From positions 1 through 7,717 of the forward strand of contig QHUF01000001.1 in NCBI GenBank assembly GCA_003221075.1: DNA of 7,717 bases. The letters are read 5' to 3'. Under the pieces are notes generated by a model. It saw only the letters and a program-made list of their open reading frames with translations. It did not search any database and was not told the origin of the DNA. Both the position numbers and the translations under genes were made by a program. The stretch is from Gemmatimonadota bacterium (GTDB lineage Bacteria > Gemmatimonadota > Gemmatimonadetes > Gemmatimonadales > GWC2-71-9). This document shows, piece by piece, positions 4,553 to 7,717 of this stretch. Numbering within the stretch: position 1 is the stretch's first letter; each line of letters opens with the position of its first letter.

Positions 4553-5929
4553 CTAGGCGTCTTTCGTGTCTCGCTGGACACCCAGCCGGCGCATGATTTT
4601 CAGCAGACTGGCGTGGTCGGAGAGTCCCAGTTCCTTCGCGGTCTTGGTGACGTGCCATTCGTTTCGCTCGAGAGCCTGGATGATGATCTGGCGTTCCGCC
4701 TCGATCTTCTGCTCTTCAAACGTGCGCCGTGCGCCGTGCGCCGTGCGCCGGACTGCCGTACTTCCGTCGCGGATTTCGGGCGGCACAGCGTTACGGGTTA
4801 GCTCATCGCCGTCGGTCGCGATCAGCATCCGTTCCACGACGTTGCGCAGCTCGCGAATGTTGTTGCGCCGCCAGTCATAGGACATCAGCGCCTCGACGGC
4901 GTCCGGGGCCACGGTCTTCGTCTTCATCCCGAACCGCGCGCAGGTCGCTGCAACGAGATGCTCGACCAGCGCCGGCACGTCGGACAGACGATCGCGCAAC
5001 GGCGGCACCCGCAGCACGTGCACGTTGAGCCGATAGAACAGATCCTCGCGGAAGCGTCCCTCGGCGACTTCCTTCTCGAGGTCGCGGTGTGTCGCCGCCA
5101 CGACGCGGGTGTCTACGTCGATCGTCTTGTTGCCGCCCAGCCGCGTGACTTTCCGCTCTTCGAGCACGCGGAGCAGCTTTGCCTGTGCGGCGGGCGGCAG
5201 GTCGCCGATTTCGTCCAGGAACAACGTGCCGCCGCTCGCGGCCTCGAACGCGCCCTTGCGGGTGGCGTTCGCGCCGGTGAACGCGCCGCGCTCGTGCCCG
5301 AACAGCTCGCTCTCGACCAGCTCGTGCGGCAGCGCCGCACTGTTGAGCGCGATGAATGGGGCTTTGGGATTGGGGCCTAGGTGATGAAGTTCGCGAGCGA
5401 CCAACTCCTTCCCGGTGCCGCTCTCACCCACGATGAGTACAGGACTGGGCACCGGCGCGACGCGGACGATCGCTTCCTTGAGCTTCGCGAGCGCGGGGCT
5501 CGTGCCGACGAGCGGGGATTCCAGCCCGAACCCGTGCCGCAGCAGCGTGACCTCGGCGGTCAGGCGCCGCCGTTCGATCGCGTTCTCGACCTCCTGCGCG
5601 ACGCGCTCCATCGGCTCCGCCTTGTCGATGAAGCTGTACGCACCGAGGCGGATTGCTTGAGCGCAGCGGTCGTAGTCGCCCGTGCCGGTGTAGACGATGA
5701 TGGGCACGCGCAGTCCCAAGCGCTCGACCGAGCGCAGCACCTCGAACCCGTCCATCCCCGGCATTTCGAGATCGAGAATGACGCAGTCCACCGAATCGCG
5801 CGTCAGGCTCTCGAGCGCCGTGCGGCCGCTCTTCGCGATGAGTGTTTCGTAGCCGCGGAGCCGCTTGAGGTCGTAGGCGTATTGCTCGGCCATGGCCGGA
5901 ACGTCATCGACGATCAGGACCAGTGTCAT
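4553..5929 (-). CDS. NtrC-family sigma-54-dependent response regulator
   Basis: This cytoplasmic two-component regulator opens sigma-54 RNA polymerase complexes using ATP. The 458 residues hold three domains. The receiver (about 1-120) has acidic pair Asp8-Asp9, phospho-acceptor Asp53 (LDLEMPGMDG), Thr81 and Lys103. The AAA+ domain (about 138-375) has Walker A GESGTGKE (168-175), the sigma-54 contact loop GAFTGA (215-220), Walker B TLFLDE (235-240) and the arginine-finger region FREDLFYRLNV. The C-terminal Fis-type helix-turn-helix is about 407-452 (QIIIQALERN...LGLSDHASLLKIMRRLGV). Sensor II reads WRRNNIREL where WPGNVREL is usual, one residue longer. The linker at about 393-403 is encoded by a heptanucleotide tandem repeat. 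Its ATG overlaps the kinase stop (ATGA), indicating translational coupling and a cognate kinase pair. Confidence 0.96.
   Translation of the reverse strand: MTLVLIVDDVPAMAEQYAYDLKRLRGYETLIAKSGRTALESLTRDSVDCVILDLEMPGMDGFEVLRSVERLGLRVPIIVYTGTGDYDRCAQAIRLGAYSFIDKAEPMERVAQEVENAIERRRLTAEVTLLRHGFGLESPLVGTSPALAKLKEAIVRVAPVPSPVLIVGESGTGKELVARELHHLGPNPKAPFIALNSAALPHELVESELFGHERGAFTGANATRKGAFEAASGGTLFLDEIGDLPPAAQAKLLRVLEERKVTRLGGNKTIDVDTRVVAATHRDLEKEVAEGRFREDLFYRLNVHVLRVPPLRDRLSDVPALVEHLVAATCARFGMKTKTVAPDAVEALMSYDWRRNNIRELRNVVERMLIATDGDELTRNAVPPEIRDGSTAVRRTAHGARRTFEEQKIEAERQIIIQALERNEWHVTKTAKELGLSDHASLLKIMRRLGVQRDTKDA
4721..4748. repeat. heptanucleotide tandem repeat inside the regulator gene, 4 exact units
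   Basis: CGTGCGC is repeated four times without error (4721-4727, 4728-4734, 4735-4741, 4742-4748). On the coding (minus) strand it encodes RRTAHGARRT in the linker between the AAA+ domain and the helix-turn-helix. Seven is not a multiple of three, so any net gain or loss of one or two units shifts the frame. Confidence 0.9.
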
Positions 5930-7398
5930 GAAAGTATTGGGATCTCCACGATGAACGTCGACCCCTGTCCCGCCTCGGTCTCGACGTTGAGCGAGCCGTT
6001 CGAGTCGAGGACCAGTCGCCGGACGATCGACAGTCCCAGTCCGGTGCCACCTGGTTTAGTGGTATGGAAGTCGTCGAACGCTTTATCCAGCTCTGATTTG
6101 CTCATGCCGCGCCCTGTGTCGCTTACCGAGATGCGCACGATATTCTTGCCGCGTTCCGTCGTGACGGTCACGGTACCGTTCTTCCCCTCGAGGCTATCGA
6201 CCGCGTTGCTCACCAGATTCTCGATCACGCGCCGCAATACGAGCGCGTCGGCTGAGACCGGCGGCAATCCATCGGCAAGTTTGGTGCGCACTGTCCCCGA
6301 AGCGCCAATCGTCTCCCGCACGACGCTGTTCACGTCGGTGGCCTTTCGCTCCGACTGCGGAGAGAGCTTCGCGTAGTTCGCGGCGAGCGTCTCGAGGTAG
6401 CTGATGCTCGATTCTACCGTCCCCTGGCGTTCGGCGAAAACCTGCGGCAGCTCCGCGGGCTTCTCGCGCGCCACCTGCGCAAGATGGCGAAACACGTTGC
6501 GCAGCGGCGCGAGGCCGTTCTTGATGTCGTGATTCACCTGTCGCGCGAGGTCCCCGATGGCGATGCGGGCTTCGAGCGGCTCGCTAATCCGCGTGGAGAG
6601 CCAGCCTGCCAGAAGCAGCGCCGCGAGTGCGGCGACCAGGACGGCGGCCCCAAACCAGAGATTGACGTTGTGCCGCAGCGCGGTCAGGAACGCGGAGGAG
6701 CGCGTAACCACGATGCGCGCCTGTTCGACACGTCCCGGTCCTTCGGTCGCATCCACATAGGGCAGCGGCGGTAGCGGGACGACCAGCTCGCCCGAATCGG
6801 CCTTCGTGGTGTCGTTGGGCAGAACGAGCCCGACGGCAAGCTCCGGATCGCGGGCGAGGCGTGCAAGAAACTGCGAATCGACCGCGATTCCGCCAATCAG
6901 CCGGAACCGCCGGGGCGGGATGCGCAGCGTATCGCTCGTCACGAGAGCGAGGAATGAGCTCTCGGCGGTGGCCGCCCGAACCAATGCGGGTCCCGCGCCG
7001 GGCACCGCCGGACCGAGGCGGTCATACTCGTTGCGGAAGTGGCCGGACGAGACGACGCGCCCGTCGTCGTCCTGAATCTGCAGAAAATCGAGACCTGCCA
7101 GGCGCATCGCGTCACCCGCGTAATCGAGTACGTAGCCGCGATTCTCACCCCGGACGACCCAGCTTCGGAAGCGGTCGTCGGCGACGAGCGAGCTCTTCAG
7201 GGCGGCGAGGCGGGCGCCAATGCGGTCGCTCTCCCGCGCGATGTCCGCACTAATAACGTTGACGAGCGCGTCGACTCGCCGCGTGTATTCCGCCGTCACC
7301 CGATTCGACATCTCGCGGCGGATGCCGAGACCGAATACGAGCAGCGGAATCATTACCACCACCCCGAACGAGATGAGGAGGCGGGTGCGGAATCTCAT
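5926..7398 (-). CDS. membrane sensor histidine kinase (NtrB/NtrY-like)
   Basis: This protein autophosphorylates in response to a signal and passes phosphate to the adjacent regulator. The 490 residues start with a membrane helix (about 7-25). An extracytoplasmic sensor of about 220 residues follows (26-246), containing LDFLQIQDDDGRVVSSGHF (103-121), which looks Cache- or PAS-like. The second helix is about 247-266. Only about 24 residues then separate it from the H-box NHDIKNGLAPL, with His290 as phospho-acceptor. That gap is too short for a full HAMP domain. The ATPase domain has the N-box ENLVSNAVDSL (Asn394, Asn398), G1 DTGRGM (427-432), an F-box near 441-446 and G2 GGTGLGLS (450-457). I chose the ATG at 7398 because it begins MRFRTRLL just before the first helix. 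The longer frame to 7536 overlaps the upstream gene. There are ATGA overlaps at both ends. Confidence 0.95.
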   Translation of the reverse strand: MRFRTRLLISFGVVVMIPLLVFGLGIRREMSNRVTAEYTRRVDALVNVISADIARESDRIGARLAALKSSLVADDRFRSWVVRGENRGYVLDYAGDAMRLAGLDFLQIQDDDGRVVSSGHFRNEYDRLGPAVPGAGPALVRAATAESSFLALVTSDTLRIPPRRFRLIGGIAVDSQFLARLARDPELAVGLVLPNDTTKADSGELVVPLPPLPYVDATEGPGRVEQARIVVTRSSAFLTALRHNVNLWFGAAVLVAALAALLLAGWLSTRISEPLEARIAIGDLARQVNHDIKNGLAPLRNVFRHLAQVAREKPAELPQVFAERQGTVESSISYLETLAANYAKLSPQSERKATDVNSVVRETIGASGTVRTKLADGLPPVSADALVLRRVIENLVSNAVDSLEGKNGTVTVTTERGKNIVRISVSDTGRGMSKSELDKAFDDFHTTKPGGTGLGLSIVRRLVLDSNGSLNVETEAGQGSTFIVEIPILS

Positions 7399-7717
7399 GG
7401 AGCGAGATGAACCGTCCCATCTTGATCCACGGTCCAGCGCGCGACATCGCGGCGGACGATTGCGGTGGGACGCGTGTCCACGAGCGCCGTGAAGCTCGCC
7501 GGCCACGTCGGCACGAGATCCTTGGCGGACCGGCACGCATCGGCGGTGACCCGCGGCAGCGCGACGACGTACCCCCAGTCCTTACCCCCGGCGAGCGCCG
7601 CGGTGAAGTCGTCCGGCGCGCGGCCCGTGGCGACCGCGTGCGTCAGTGCGGCCAGGCGGCCCGCCAGCTCACGCGCGGTCTGATCGCCGCGCGAGTAGAG
7701 AATGCGCTTACTCGTGG
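7395..7717 (-). CDS. unknown protein, C-terminal 106 residues (runs off right edge)
   Basis: On the minus strand a frame open from the right edge (first full codon at 7715) reads 106 residues to a TGA at 7397-7395, which overlaps the kinase ATG as ATGA. The fragment contains ILYSRGDQTARELAGRLAAL, GYVVALPRV, a lone cysteine and the end VDTRPTAIVRRDV...DGTVHLAP. I do not recognise it with confidence. The VDTR..AIVRR....DGTV ending reminds me of the C-termini of some extracytoplasmic solute-binding (family 5-like) proteins. That would suit a sensor partner next to a kinase, but the call is tentative. The overlap and orientation make it the first visible gene of a three-gene operon. Coding is supported by G/C-rich third positions and the exact stop-start overlap. 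Confidence 0.7.
   Translation of the reverse strand, partial: TSKRILYSRGDQTARELAGRLAALTHAVATGRAPDDFTAALAGGKDWGYVVALPRVTADACRSAKDLVPTWPASFTALVDTRPTAIVRRDVARWTVDQDGTVHLAP

Noticed and set aside
5381..6376. Long plus-strand open frame (331 codons) opposite the kinase and regulator
   Set aside because: It is antisense to two clearly recognised genes. Its translation shows no domain and looks like a reverse-strand shadow of GC-rich coding DNA.
7399..7536. N-terminal extension of the kinase to 7536
   Set aside because: The extra 46 residues are Arg/Gly-rich, lie over the end of the upstream gene in another frame, and precede a proper membrane-helix start at 7398.

Overview
The window is GC-rich bacterial chromosomal DNA that is tightly packed with protein genes. 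I see no rRNA, tRNA, CRISPR array, transposase or phage gene. The EF-P variant, the coiled-coil lipoprotein type, the NtrC-type two-component pair and the codon usage suit a soil or sediment bacterium of the Gemmatimonadota or a neighbouring phylum. That placement is from memory of protein styles and is only a moderate guess.

Layout, left to right. Bases 1-324 (minus) hold the first 108 codons of a DUF72/YecE-family protein that runs off the left edge. Divergently from it, 369-1265 (plus) encodes a coiled-coil lipoprotein, followed by a perfect 28-bp palindrome. Next is tag, 3-methyladenine DNA glycosylase I (1367-1957, plus). It converges on efp, elongation factor P (1982-2539, minus), with a hairpin covering both gene ends. 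A 210-bp divergent intergenic region follows. It holds a near-perfect CIRCE (HrcA operator) just upstream of efp and a sigma-54-like promoter just upstream of an unknown helical protein (2750-3466, plus). That gene converges on a membrane-anchored TPR protein (3480-4418, minus), whose apparent intrinsic terminator lies inside the unknown gene's coding sequence. Then comes a minus-strand operon running in from the right edge: the 3' end of an unknown gene (7395-7717), a membrane histidine kinase (5926-7398) and an NtrC-family sigma-54 activator (4553-5929). Each junction in this operon is a 4-bp ATGA overlap.

How the genes may work together: the kinase senses an extracytoplasmic signal and phosphorylates the regulator, which activates sigma-54 promoters. 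Two sigma-54-like sites lie directly before the two flanking genes, the TPR gene and the unknown gene, so these are candidate targets. This regulatory link is inferred from motif matches only.

The most unusual content is regulatory and repetitive: a CIRCE element at efp; an EF-P with Asn where modified Lys or Arg normally sits; an inverted repeat that can mask the TPR gene's ribosome binding site; and three separate heptanucleotide tandem repeats. One of these repeats lies in frame inside the regulator gene, where a change of one unit would cut off the DNA-binding domain. I found no convincing entirely new multi-gene system.
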